NCBI RefSeq assembly: GCF_000524195.1 | Contig: NW_020170382.1 | Location: 1,923,370 to 1,987,369 of the forward strand | Reading direction: 5' to 3' | Origin: Echinococcus granulosus | Taxonomy: Eukaryota; Platyhelminthes; Cestoda; Cyclophyllidea; Taeniidae | Length of the DNA stretch: 64,000 nt | Part shown: piece by piece, positions 23,998 through 54,427 of the stretch | How positions within the stretch are numbered: position 1 is the first letter of the stretch | Layout: every line of letters begins with the position of its first letter | Position numbers and translations under genes: made by a program | Notes under the pieces: generated by a model | Seen by the model: only the letters and a program-made list of their open reading frames with translations | Told to the model about the DNA's origin: nothing | Databases searched by the model: none

Positions 23998-24227
23998 CAT
24001 GACAAAGAATATCATTCACCGGCTGCTACATATACATAAAAAGCCCACCTGAGCCCCAGTATGTTTAGAAAATGATCTAATTAGATGGTAAAATGGCTCG
24101 TGTGTTTGAGAGACAAACCACAGTAGGGGCACAGACAAACAGCCAAACAAGACAGAAGTCGTGGAGTACCGCTGAACGTAGGTTTACTGAATATTAAAAT
24201 AAAAAGAGGAAATAAAAAAGGAGCACA

Positions 24228-25187
24228 CTAGCGGGTGCTGGCGCGGACAGTTGGCTCAACGTAACCGCGAATGAAAGGCAGACCGGTAGGGACCTCACGC
24301 TGATAGGAGCGATAGGCGTCGCCAAAAAAGGCCACCAAACTGCGCTCCTCGGAGTAAACCCTGGCGCGAAAGAAGAGGTACGCGGCCAGAGGGTAGATAA
24401 AAGAACAGAGAGGATTGACCAAGAGGAGTTGGGTGCCGAGACTCCAGAAGAACCAGCCCACGTAGGCGGGATGTCTGCACCAGGCGTAGACGCCCTTTCG
24501 AACCAGCCGATGCCCACGTCGCCATGTGTGTTCGACGTAGTGCGAGAAGTTATCTGCCGCCGTCCACATGGCCATCTTGCGGAAAGCCTCGCCCGCTACG
24601 CAGATTAGAAGTCCAGTGAGATTAAGCCAGAGAAAGGAAGTGGTTTTGGCTGACCAAAAGTAAACTTCCAGCCAATACTCGATGAAACTGAGGGCCATTG
24701 CACCCAGGTACTCGGGACTGTGATCCAACAGGTAGAGGTCGACACCGGCTCTCGAAGGGCTAGTCAAAGCGACAACGAAAAACTCAGACCAGTGAAAGAA
24801 GGCGAGAAAGGTGAGATAGAGGCCGAAAGGCCACACAGCACGAGAGTTGCAGAGCTCTTTGAAGGCGTGGAGGGTGAGGAGGAGTCCGAAGAGAAAGACA
24901 CCACCGAGGCAGAAGGCAATGGCGAGGTTTTGACGGTACCCCTTGGGATCGAGATCCCGACCACGAGTGGCGTAAGAAGAAAAGAAGTCAACTGCACGAG
25001 GTAGGATTGCATAGGAGATGAGGGAAAGTAAAGATACGAATGTAGCGAGGAGGATGATTAAGGAGAAGATACTAAAGAAGGGGGTATAACTCAAGAGAAT
25101 ACAGTCAAAAATAAGGAGAGATAGGATGCCAAGTGAAAACCCTACCAGCGAAGTTGGTGCAGGCCATGGAAGAACCTCAGATATCAT
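24228..25187 (-). CDS. ICMT: Protein-S-isoprenylcysteine O-methyltransferase (ICMT)
   Basis: Endoplasmic reticulum membrane enzyme that methylates the carboxyl group of the prenylated C-terminal cysteine on CaaX proteins such as Ras and Rho, using S-adenosylmethionine. One exon, 319 residues (human 284), starting at the ATG at 25187. The N-terminal third holds several hydrophobic helices (LGILSLLIFDCILLS, FSLIILLATFVSLLSLI). The conserved part has HSPEYLGAMALSFIEYWLE, TAADNFSHYVE, and GVYAWCRHPAYVGWFFWSLG, which is the RHPxYxGW cofactor motif. It ends with EERSLVAFFGDAYRSYQREV and PTGLPFIRGYV, as in human ICMT. It is the first gene of the minus-strand block, with its stop 231 bases before the PPIL3 start. 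The absence of introns is unusual beside its neighbours. An upstream exon adding residues cannot be excluded. Confidence 0.95.
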   Translation of the reverse strand: MISEVLPWPAPTSLVGFSLGILSLLIFDCILLSYTPFFSIFSLIILLATFVSLLSLISYAILPRAVDFFSSYATRGRDLDPKGYRQNLAIAFCLGGVFLFGLLLTLHAFKELCNSRAVWPFGLYLTFLAFFHWSEFFVVALTSPSRAGVDLYLLDHSPEYLGAMALSFIEYWLEVYFWSAKTTSFLWLNLTGLLICVAGEAFRKMAMWTAADNFSHYVEHTWRRGHRLVRKGVYAWCRHPAYVGWFFWSLGTQLLLVNPLCSFIYPLAAYLFFRARVYSEERSLVAFFGDAYRSYQREVPTGLPFIRGYVEPTVRASTR

Positions 25188-26066
25188 GCCGATATGTTCA
25201 AACCTACGGAGTAGATATATTCGACTACGAATGTGCGATGAGTACTCTTAAAGCGAAAGTTTACAAACCTGCCTTTGTTGGTAACAGTGAAGGATACCTA
25301 GTTAATTTTTTACAACAAAACTGACAAAATAAAAAGGAATAGAGAACATCCGGCTCAAGGACCCCAATAAGCAACACAATTTCAGCCACGATTTTGGCAT
25401 TGATAGGTCATGTCCGGCGCAAATGAACAGTCTGTACTCAGGATGTGCATACATCTAATAATTTAAAAACATCCACTATCACGACAAGTTGCCAAATAGC
25501 TCGAAAGTCTAGTAGGAATTTAGAAAATATTCTTTATTTACAAAATATGTAAAGCATGGGGCGCTGTATCCGACCTACAAAACACAACAACCTCATTGTG
25601 GATAAACTATGTACACTGGGGTATAACTACGATAATCGCAGTACAAAATATTTTACAGTAGCGACCTGGCGAAAGAGCACCACACACCAAACCACTGCCG
25701 CGTCGGTGTTAAAACGGCGGCACTGGCTGCTAGCTAACCATTCAACAACGAGGTTTTGAGGTGACTACCCGAGTAAGTCAGTACAAGAAAATAAAATGAC
25801 ATATACAAAAGCAAAAATGTTCCCTAAGTGTGGCGTTTTAAAGTAAAAGTTAGGCAAAAATGGTCACAACATTTAACTTGTAGGCTGACTCAAGTCACCA
25901 AAATGCACTCATAAAATATCACATTACAACGTCGCGCTCATATTGAAATTCTTCAACAGTTAATTAGTTTTGTTGCAAACCATTCAAAATTTTGTTATGC
26001 CGATGGAGTTGTTTATCTTATTTGTAGGTCGCAGCAACGGTCACTATAACACATACGATTGATAAC
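25188..26066. other. Divergent intergenic region ICMT / EFCAB2
   Basis: About 880 bases between two genes transcribed away from each other, so it should hold both promoters. I see no TATA box at a convincing position and no gene. Small frames (25133-25324, 25556-25759 plus) have no similarity. Confidence 0.5.
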
Positions 26067-26667
26067 ATGATTGATCCCGGTATGATTCATGTAAGGTGTT
26101 AATGTTTCCCAAGAACTGGAAAATATTGATGCAAAAATATTTGAGGCGTTTGATCTTTTTGATCACGAGCGTAATAAAACCGTGGATTCTCGTGAGCTCG
26201 GCACCATAGTCCGCAGTCTTGGATTATGTCCTTCGGAAGCCGATTTAGTTAAGCTCACTGCCAAAGTATGGTTGGTATGTTTGTTACACTTTAAGCTTGA
26301 AAATTCTCCACCTAATGGTTGCATAAATTATGAAACTTTTCTGCCTGTGATAGGACAAATATTGATTGACAAGATGTAAGTCTTGAACTAGCTTATTTTC
26401 TAAGGTACTCAGTTCTTCCTGAGGATGAAATTGTTAAAGCGTTTCGAGTTTTTGATCCCGAAAAAACCGGAGTAGTTGATGCAGATGTTCTTGAGGAGCA
26501 TTTAATGAGAGAAGGTGCAATTTAACGCAAGTTAATATTCATTAGGTGAAAAGTTTACTCGAGATGAGATGGATGAAATGCTTGCTTCCGCAATTGACGT
26601 ACAAAAGAATGGAATAAATTATCGGGAGTTTGCAATAACCCTTGCTAGCAAAACGAAGATTAATTGA
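26067..26667 (+). CDS. EFCAB2: EF-hand protein EFCAB2 (dynein regulatory complex subunit 8)
   Basis: Calmodulin-like EF-hand protein; EFCAB2/DRC8 is part of the nexin-dynein regulatory complex of motile cilia. Exons: 26067-26079, 26114-26265, 26296-26375, 26405-26514 and 26546-26667; phases close to 158 residues (human about 162). The start is the ATG at 26067 (MIDPELENIDA); the frame is open a little upstream without a better ATG. Diagnostic segments are FEAFDLFDHERNKTVDSREL and GTIVRSLGLCPSEADL (human GTIIRSLGCCPTEGEL), then INYETFLPVIGQIL, KAFRVFDPEKTGVVDADVLE, FTRDEMDEMLASAID and INYREFAITLASK. Canonical calcium ligands are partly degenerate, as in the family. The introns are 34, 30, 29 and 31 bp, near the lower limit for spliceosomal introns, with GT-AG ends and correct phases. 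The 30-bp second intron is a multiple of three and open, so retention would insert residues instead of stopping the frame. Confidence 0.9.
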
Positions 26668-27218
26668 AAAATGTCTTCTGTTCCCGAAGTTTATTTGTGG
26701 TTTAGGATCTTTTCAGAGCACAACTCAATTCCTTCTGTGAGTAAGCGCAATACATTCACATGATGTTGTATAGATTGTTGCCTGTCGAAGCTTTTAATTT
26801 GCCCTTAACCTGCCGTAGTTTATAAAAAAGGCTTCGTGTAAAGTCAAATCCAGGTGGAAATTTATAGTAATGAAATCTAAGGCATTGTAATATTAAACCG
26901 TGGTATAATGAAAGAGTTTGTGCTACTGAAATATTTAGCGCTGTTCACATGCACATTTTCGAGCAATTTAGGTAGATGTAGAATCGTCCATTCAGAAGCA
27001 TCCAGCTCATGCTTGGTATGTGTGTGCCATTAAAACCCCCTTTTGTGACATCATGGAATCCACATCTTTTTCGTGATAAAGGCATTGAACATTCGATGGA
27101 TTTAATAAGCTTTGGATTGTTAATCTGGACTGCGCGTTTAGCAATCTATAAGTAGCGACTGATGCGCCCTAGAACAGTTTCTGGTTTCTCGCACAAATTT
27201 TGTCTAGTTTCTCATCCG
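26668..27218. other. EFCAB2 downstream region
   Basis: Non-coding as far as I can see, ending in a gap. It holds the EFCAB2 3' UTR, but no canonical AATAAA close to the stop. Confidence 0.4.
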
Positions 27219-27318
27219 NNNNNNNNNNNNNNNNNNNNNNNNNNNNNNNNNNNNNNNNNNNNNNNNNNNNNNNNNNNNNNNNNNNNNNNNNNNNNNNNNN
27301 NNNNNNNNNNNNNNNNNN
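27219..27318. other. Assembly gap (100 N)
   Basis: Exactly 100 N. Unlike the gap at 15.7 kb, no copy of the dispersed repeat was recognised at its edges. Confidence 0.99.
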
Positions 27319-27870
27319 CTGAACCTTTTTTTTCTCGTAGATATCGTCATTCCGTATAACTACTAAGCTGGCTGTTTATTGTCCAGTGTAAATGGTTTCA
27401 GTACTCAAAATACCTATGCTATGTAAGGAGTTGAAGCCCCTTACAGACTTCATTGTCGTCTTACCTCTGAAAACCCACTCGTTTTTACTACTTTGAGCCC
27501 TTTATTTGATCCCGAATACCATTAGAAGACCCATTACTTAGCAACTTGATTTCTGCATTCTGGACTGGAACAGATAATCAACTTATTTTTTGCATTTATG
27601 TACATTCCACATCAACTCCCCTCTGATGAGGATTACCACGAATTTTTTGAGGTGCAATCTGTACAATTAGCAATCCTACCTTTTTCGTGGCCATCGGTTT
27701 TTTGTCACTCACTTTGTCAGCATCGGCACAGTTCTAAAAACCTGTTTTATTATCCTTCACAAACCGATGCGATATTATAAGGCAAGTCGAATGCAAGATT
27801 GTAAAATCAATTTTTAAAGTTTTTCTCAGTTGTAATAGATAAGCCATATGAAGCGGGGAAGGAGAGAAGG
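27319..27870. other. Convergent intergenic region EFCAB2 / GLOD4
   Basis: No gene recognised. The frame at 27598-27780 plus has no similarity. It lies downstream of both flanking genes. Confidence 0.45.
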
Positions 27871-29806
27871 TCAATGCGTTTTTTTGCCACCACGTTTTTG
27901 GAACCAGGCATCGCTGTAGTCCTCGGACATTGCTACTGCTAACAGTTCATCGGCCTTCGGGTCAACCTGCGAGAGACTACAAAATGCCTCATCACCCACG
28001 AAGCAGATCTCGTGGCCATCCTGAAAAGTTAACACGCAAGTGCATAATCAGACCCCAAATACGCTGCACTGACAAATTGTAACGGTTCTTTAGTCATCAA
28101 AAAAATCCGTGAGCAGTATGACGGCTGTGTCCTCGCTCTTTCTGTCAGAAATATCCCACAAAATGTGCTGACTTGAAGCGGTGGTCCCAAACATTGGGAG
28201 CTTTAGGAAATTGACTCCATCGGTCCGCTTCAGCAGTCGCTACTAGTTTTGTTCCAAACGAAAAAAAAAACAATAAACATGATGTAGGACACGCGCGCTC
28301 CATGTGCCTGAGTTATGCATGCTTAATAATTGAAAAAGTACAAAGTGAGAGTAGACTGTGGTAAGGAAACCCTTCACTTAGAGATTGCACTCGTTTTGAT
28401 TGCGCAATGAGTAGTAAATCCTCATGTGCTTTGTGCAAAGGTAAATTAGACATGAGCAAGTCAACCAAGCACAAGACAAAAACCGACAAGGTTGACGCAT
28501 TTGAGACGATAAGGGGACTTATTTTAAGCGTTGCATAGTGAATTAGGCGCACTGTTTCACTTAAGTGGGTGCATTTACTCAATAACATGGAAATTAAGAA
28601 ATATAACCGCTTTAGTAAAAATCAGCCTTCAAGTCAAGCACAGTGTAGCACTGCGGTTTCGAGATGATGCAAACAATACGTTTATTTCTGTCTAAAAAAC
28701 AGTCAAAAACACTGCTTCCACATTTTACCCTATTTAATTTGAGTATTCAAAGTCAGTTGCACATACATGCACAGCAAAAAACCTACCAAGTTAGTGCGAA
28801 CACAACTGGTTGGTAGTTTTAATTTTAATGGAATACACGTTTATCTGAATCAATAACTCACAGGATCAGCGAGGATTATAACCTCAACAGTGGCCTTCCC
28901 AGGGGTATCTAAGCTGACTAGTCTCGTGACAACTGTTTCGCCCCCTTTGTCCATCTTGTCCTGTAGGGGTGCGAGCTAAAATCAGGATTCCAAAAAAGAG
29001 ATGTCAAAGAGTTGCCGTCAAGATAGTAAACCAGGACCCAAAATGATCCATGTTAAAGGCAATTCCATTAAAATACTATGATATCTGTGGAAAACAAGCT
29101 CACTCTATCTCTAGGACAAGAAAAAGCAACTCTGCCATAGGCTTGACCACGATCGATCGGCTGTTCACCGAGCGTCAGCTGCAGTTGGCACTGACCATCA
29201 CCAAAACTGAGAAGCGCATGTTTGTCCGACGATTCCAGTAACTTCATGCCACACTTTTTCGACCAGTAATCTAAAGCCGGTATTAAGATAAGGGCAGAGC
29301 AAGTAATTTACCAATCGACCGGTGAATATTAGTGGAGGCAAGCTCGAGCTTCCTCACGGGATCATGCGAACTAGACTGTTTATCATGAATGAAGAAGCGA
29401 TAACCAGCTGGATCATTAACTTCAAGGAAGCCCTCATGTTTTACTTTGGGCAAAGTAGATTCAGATATAATGCGTCTGTAGACCTTAGGGCAGTAAATGT
29501 GGATACCCACAAAATCGTTGCCATGCCGATAACTGCCAATTCCATAATTATAGGTTAGTTCAAGAACAAAATGATTATCCTCAGGTCCGTAACCAATCAT
29601 CGTTTTGCTCCACCTGCCGTCGTAGGGGCTGAACGGGAGGGAGAGACTGAAGGAGTGATCTCAACGTACCCATTACACGCAGCTTTACAGCCCTCGACAA
29701 ATTCTTCATGACGAAGGACTTCCATTCCAAGAACATTCTTGTAGAATTTGACTGCTTCACCTCGGTTCGGAATTTTAAAAACGTAATGTAGGGCACGAAA
29801 GGCCAT
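27871..29806 (-). CDS. GLOD4: Glyoxalase domain-containing protein 4
   Basis: Member of the vicinal-oxygen-chelate (glyoxalase I-like) superfamily; its substrate is not established. Exons (transcription order): 29806-29670, 29628-29312, 29270-29104, 28975-28862 and 28020-27871; phases close to 294 residues (human 298). First repeat: [60 protein letters not shown] and [20 protein letters not shown], nearly the same as human GLOD4. Second repeat: [45 protein letters not shown] and [13 protein letters not shown]. The C-terminus [15 protein letters not shown] is slightly shorter than the human tail. Introns 1 and 2 are both 41 bp; the last is over 800 bp. The segment after NDFVG is more divergent than the rest. 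Confidence 0.96.
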
Positions 29807-31996
29807 GTTCCACCTGTTGAATCTGCAACAGATGAATTAATAGCACATACATTTACGCAAAAACACAAAATTTGATGATAAAAGCTCCTGATTTGTGTTT
29901 TCGACTGGATAAGTTATTACTACCAGGTAAACGCTACAGAAAAAAATAATCTACTCGCTCTGAATAACCAAATTCAATATTGCTGTAGAAAAGTGCACCA
30001 GTTAAAATTCAATGCAAGCAAGATAGAATAACTCTTAACAACCGAAGAACCAGGTATTGGAATTAACAAAGGTTTACCTAGGCAGCATCATATAAAAAGA
30101 TGGCCATTGCCATAAAACTGCTCTCATCTTAATGCTAAATTCAATTGTTTCCATTTTAAAGGGATATTTAAACTTGGCATAATATACGTGAAGATAAAAG
30201 TACGATTAACAGTTGAGCCACTTCTAAAACGACAGCTTGAAAGTGTGCAAAGCCAAGATAACCAATCGCTCGAACGTTGAGTTTGTTTATATATTCAGGT
30301 GACCGATACCTTTATTACAATCCAGAATCATCGAATATGAATAAGCTGAAACGTATGACATGTTGCATATGCAACCTCTTCTCATAATTAGTAAGTCCAT
30401 TTTAAATAATCACATGTCTCCTTTGTAGACAACCTTCCCAACCGACTCTGCATTGCGTCGCACTACACCCAGCAGTACAAGCACTCGTCTCCATTAATTT
30501 TGGAAAACATAGATTGTTAAAGTTTGGTCTGTAGGAATCCCTACGTTTCTTGCTCAACACAACATCCCAACCGCTCAAAGTCACTGCCAAACGGGGAGAA
30601 CCACGGAGACTGGTGAACCAGTGTAGTTAGTTGTACATTAAAATCAGCATTACCTCGCCCCAAATTTATAATACCAATGTCTTATAAGGAGCAAAAGATT
30701 GCACTTGAAATGTATAGATCCTATGTAGGCTAATGGTCTTTCCTGTTTGATTGGCGCTTAGTGACCCAAATGTCTAAAATTGCTATACTGAAGTTAATAT
30801 CTTAAAACGGTAAAACGGCAAAATGCAGTTCTATTATCTGGAGTTACGGCAATCGGATTTAGTACATTTTTAAGGCAGTATGCTGGCATATTTAGCATCT
30901 TACAATTCTCGGAATACCAATAATTATGTTTGTAAATGCCATGGACTGGAAGCTGCCATTTTGGTACATGCATTTCATAGACTAATACGTTATGCGGAAT
31001 CCCCCAACATAGCTGTATACCCTATACCCCAGCCTTGCTCATGGCTAACTATTTTAGACCAAATAGCAGTCGGGTAAGACCATTTAATGTGACGGTTCAC
31101 ACCTTGAGTCGCACTCCTCTGCCTGCTGGACAACCTCAGTAGGCGTAAATAAGTCCAAATTTTCACAATATTTCTTGCGACACTTCCTATTTTTGGAGCG
31201 ATATTTTTGCGTAGAATTGCTTGTGACAGTTTCTCGATATTTTTGCAGTGACGGATGAGACAATCATGGAACGAGGCCCACATACACCTGTGATTCGTTC
31301 AAAATATAGGCCGTCCGTACACATGAACACCTCCCCATTCCATTGGGACAATTCGGTCACGCATCCAGTTCCACATGCATTGCAAGACAAGTAGCTGATG
31401 CTAACTCTGAGTCACGGCAAGCGCATAAAGTCATCTGCGCATACATTAAAAGCATCACAATCCGTCTCAAGAGAAATTCACATTTTGCCCCTCCACACCA
31501 ATTTCAGTAGCTATGCAGCTACCCCTAGATCTGTATTTTTCAAAACGTCTTCAGACCACCTGAACGTTGCAAAGAAGCTCCGAAGGTCACCACCCAAGAG
31601 TGCGGTTATTAAGCATCCCAAACAAAAACGTCTCCCGCACTTAGAGGAGTCGGAGAATCTGCTGTGCATATATTCATGATCACACAAGCACACACACAGA
31701 AATGGAAGTTGTTTTCAATAGAGAGACGCACATCCAATTTGTCGCCGTCGACGGTTATACGGAGCCGTTCGAAACGAAGGGCGAAGAAGGGATTAAAGAG
31801 ATAATGTGAAGCAATGCAATGAAGATCCACACACGATGGGGACCTCGAAAAACTGTACATGTTTTTTTAAATACCTTCGCATATATATATAGCGCGTGTT
31901 GGTAGCCGGTTAAGTTGTCAAATGCGCCAACAAGCAGTCAGTTGGAAAGCGAACAAAAAATGAGGCGGGCGAAGGGAGTGAAGAGCAAGAAAGCGA
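29807..31996. other. Intergenic region GLOD4 / AGAP
   Basis: Holds the GLOD4 promoter (minus strand, to the right of 29806) and the AGAP 3' UTR (left of 31997). Small frames (30402-30590, 30990-31283, 31398-31679 and others) have no similarity. No repeat core was found. Confidence 0.45.
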
Positions 31997-52029
<20,033 letters not shown>

Positions 52030-52550
52030 TGCAACCAACAATATCCCCAAAGACTACGAGTGGTATTTCATAACAAGCGCGACAAGAATGGGACATTTTG
52101 ACCAAGATGGTCATACGCGAACAAAATTGCATTCATTTACTAAGACACCTAGTTAAGATCAAAAAATTGGTACCTATAATGCTTTTTAATTGCGATTTTT
52201 TAATTTGCATTAAAAATTATCTTACTCGCTAATTTATGCTACACTAGCACGAAACATAATCCTCATTAATGACGACCATTAGACTGTTTATGCATACAAA
52301 TTTCCTAAAAATGCATTTTAAAACTGCTAGCGACCTAATGCTTTGGCGCCAGAGTAGAGCTCGAATCCTGCTGAATGGAATATAAGATGTTTTTATGATT
52401 AAAAAGTTATCGTGATAGGTGAAAATCCCATCTAAAAGTTTAACTAATGGGCCGTAAAGGGATTCAAAATACTATTTGCTTGACAGGCCTTAAAGTCCAT
52501 GCAGGCCTGTTATGTCCACCTCAGACAAAAGTTAGTTCCAGTCATCGTTT
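52030..52550. other. AGAP upstream region
   Basis: Should hold the AGAP 5' UTR and promoter. The frame of coding exon 1 stays open for a short way upstream without another ATG. No gene recognised. Confidence 0.45.
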
Positions 52551-52669
52551 TCAAGTTATATCTTTTCTAAAGATTTTAATGTGACACAGTGACTGTAAGG
52601 AGGTAATAAAAGACAAGCCATTAAAACTCCTTTGGTAATGCTTTTTATAGTAATGAGGCTTCTCTGAAT

Positions 52670-53020
52670 TTGAGAGCAGACACGGTACTCGGGCAGAGTA
52701 TACATATATGTAGCGTCCCGAGACTCCCTGAAGACGAAAGAAGATACAATATTCGGGCAGAATATAGATATATTCAGCGCAGAGAAGGTGTTTGGGCTAC
52801 TGGCATGGCCCAGAAGGCCATCCCACCAAGTGAGGTACAAGAGGGCTAATTCAAAGTACCATAAGTGGCGCCTCACCAGAACCGAGGGACAAGCCACTAT
52901 TGTATTACACAGAAGGGTATGGGGCTACTAGCCTGGCTCGGAGGCCACTCCACTCTGAGACGGTACAATGGCCAAGATGCAAATTGTATTTTACTAAAGC
53001 CGAGAGCCAAGCAGCCATTG
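52670..53020 (+). repeat. Dispersed repeat, copy E with a second partial unit
   Basis: The most complete copy. The core 'ccctgaagacgaaagaagat' is followed by 'acaatattcgggcagaatat', then CAGCGCAGAGAAGGTG, GGGCTACTGGCATGGCCCAG and AGTGGCGCC...CCGAGGGACAAGCCACT. It matches the reverse complement of 15535-15735 over about 200 bases. Just downstream, 'ggggctactagcctggctcg' followed by 'gaggccactcc' repeats the GGGCTACTGGCATGGC block, so there is a second, diverged partial unit in tandem. No transposase, reverse transcriptase, tail or clear terminal inverted repeats are visible, so the class is unknown. Confidence 0.85.
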
Positions 53021-54427
53021 TTTTCTGGTATGTTGCGGTTTGAAATTTTTTTGAGCTGTGCTGGCATTAGAGTCCCTGAATGCTGTGCTTCTGCCCTGCA
53101 ACATGGCCTTCTGTATGTTATTAGTTTATGCTTGCATAGTACATTGGCTTGTTATAACTTCAGGAAATACTCAAGACGCCACACATAACTAGTTCTCTAA
53201 GCAATTAACCATAGACCCTTAATGAAACCGGAGCAAAACCACCTTTCTGGTTCTATTGCAGCATACATGCAGAAAAAGTTGGAAAACTCTACCACTCATG
53301 TTTTTTTAAGCAGGCGCTTCTCACAATGCCTTTATACTGTTGTAAGAAAGATCTCCTGCAATGTACCTGGAGGATAGTTGAGTACGTCACCTAAGGTCTT
53401 TATGCAAATTATTTAAGTTACCCTGAAACTGCCGCAAGCACTGCTACTTCTAACTCGCACAATTGTCATAAAAATTTTGAGGACGAATATAGTACAAACC
53501 TATTCACATCTTTGCATGTAAATACACATGCTCGAATTCGCCAAGTGGTCATCGTCTTTTATTAATTTAGCGTTAATTTTTCCCACAATGATATCATGAC
53601 AGGTATAACTAACAAAGACTGAAAATAGGTTTTTGTTATACACAATAATATTACAGCAAATCCAATGAAATAATTACGTTGAAATCCAAAATTGCCAAAC
53701 TACGAAAACTCCTAATTGCATGCATATTCATGCAATAGATGCACCTTAAGTGCTGTCCAATAAATTCTCAACAGTGTTCGTGCTTAGTGAGCGACGTCGG
53801 CAATGACGACTGTGCCAGATTTGACAGTAAACTTGTTGAGGTGGATAAATTAGTTTACGTAAGTGGTACACTTAGGTACGCATTTCATAATTTCTCACAA
53901 CACAATAATGCCTGTCAATCTGGCAATTTCAAGTTTGACGCATATTCTTTTGGTTAACATCGAATAATATTCTAGACTGCTATTGGCATTTTATAAGCTC
54001 CAGCATGTGTTGTGTTTGCTGGAGGTGAAATTATTGCAAATAATGCTCTTTAAATGTCCGATTTGAGTAAGATGAGAACGTTTAACCGCCATACTACTTG
54101 CGTATTCTATTCACGCAAAAATGCGCAAGTGAACTGGAACTTGGCCTTCTTTGCTTCGACATCAAACCTATATAAGCATTTTAGCGCATGCAGATTGGAC
54201 TGTCATTAATGTTGCATCATTACTTTACCGTAGTAAACTGGTTTGGTGGTTTTGAACGTATTTCCTTCGCTTTTAACTTGCCTTGATAGCTATTGCTCAA
54301 TGTCGGTGGGTTTTTATTGTTAACCGGTGACCTTATCGCGTATGTCACCGCAAGCTGTCATTTTTGAAAACTGAAACATAATGTGCTTGCGAAATGACAT
54401 CTTCTTTTACTTTTCCAGTCTTTGAAA
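53021..54427. other. Upstream region of the ORP gene
   Basis: AT-rich, divergent spacer between AGAP (minus) and the ORP gene (plus). Small frames (53739-53957 plus) lack similarity. Expected to hold promoter sequence, not recognised. Confidence 0.4.
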
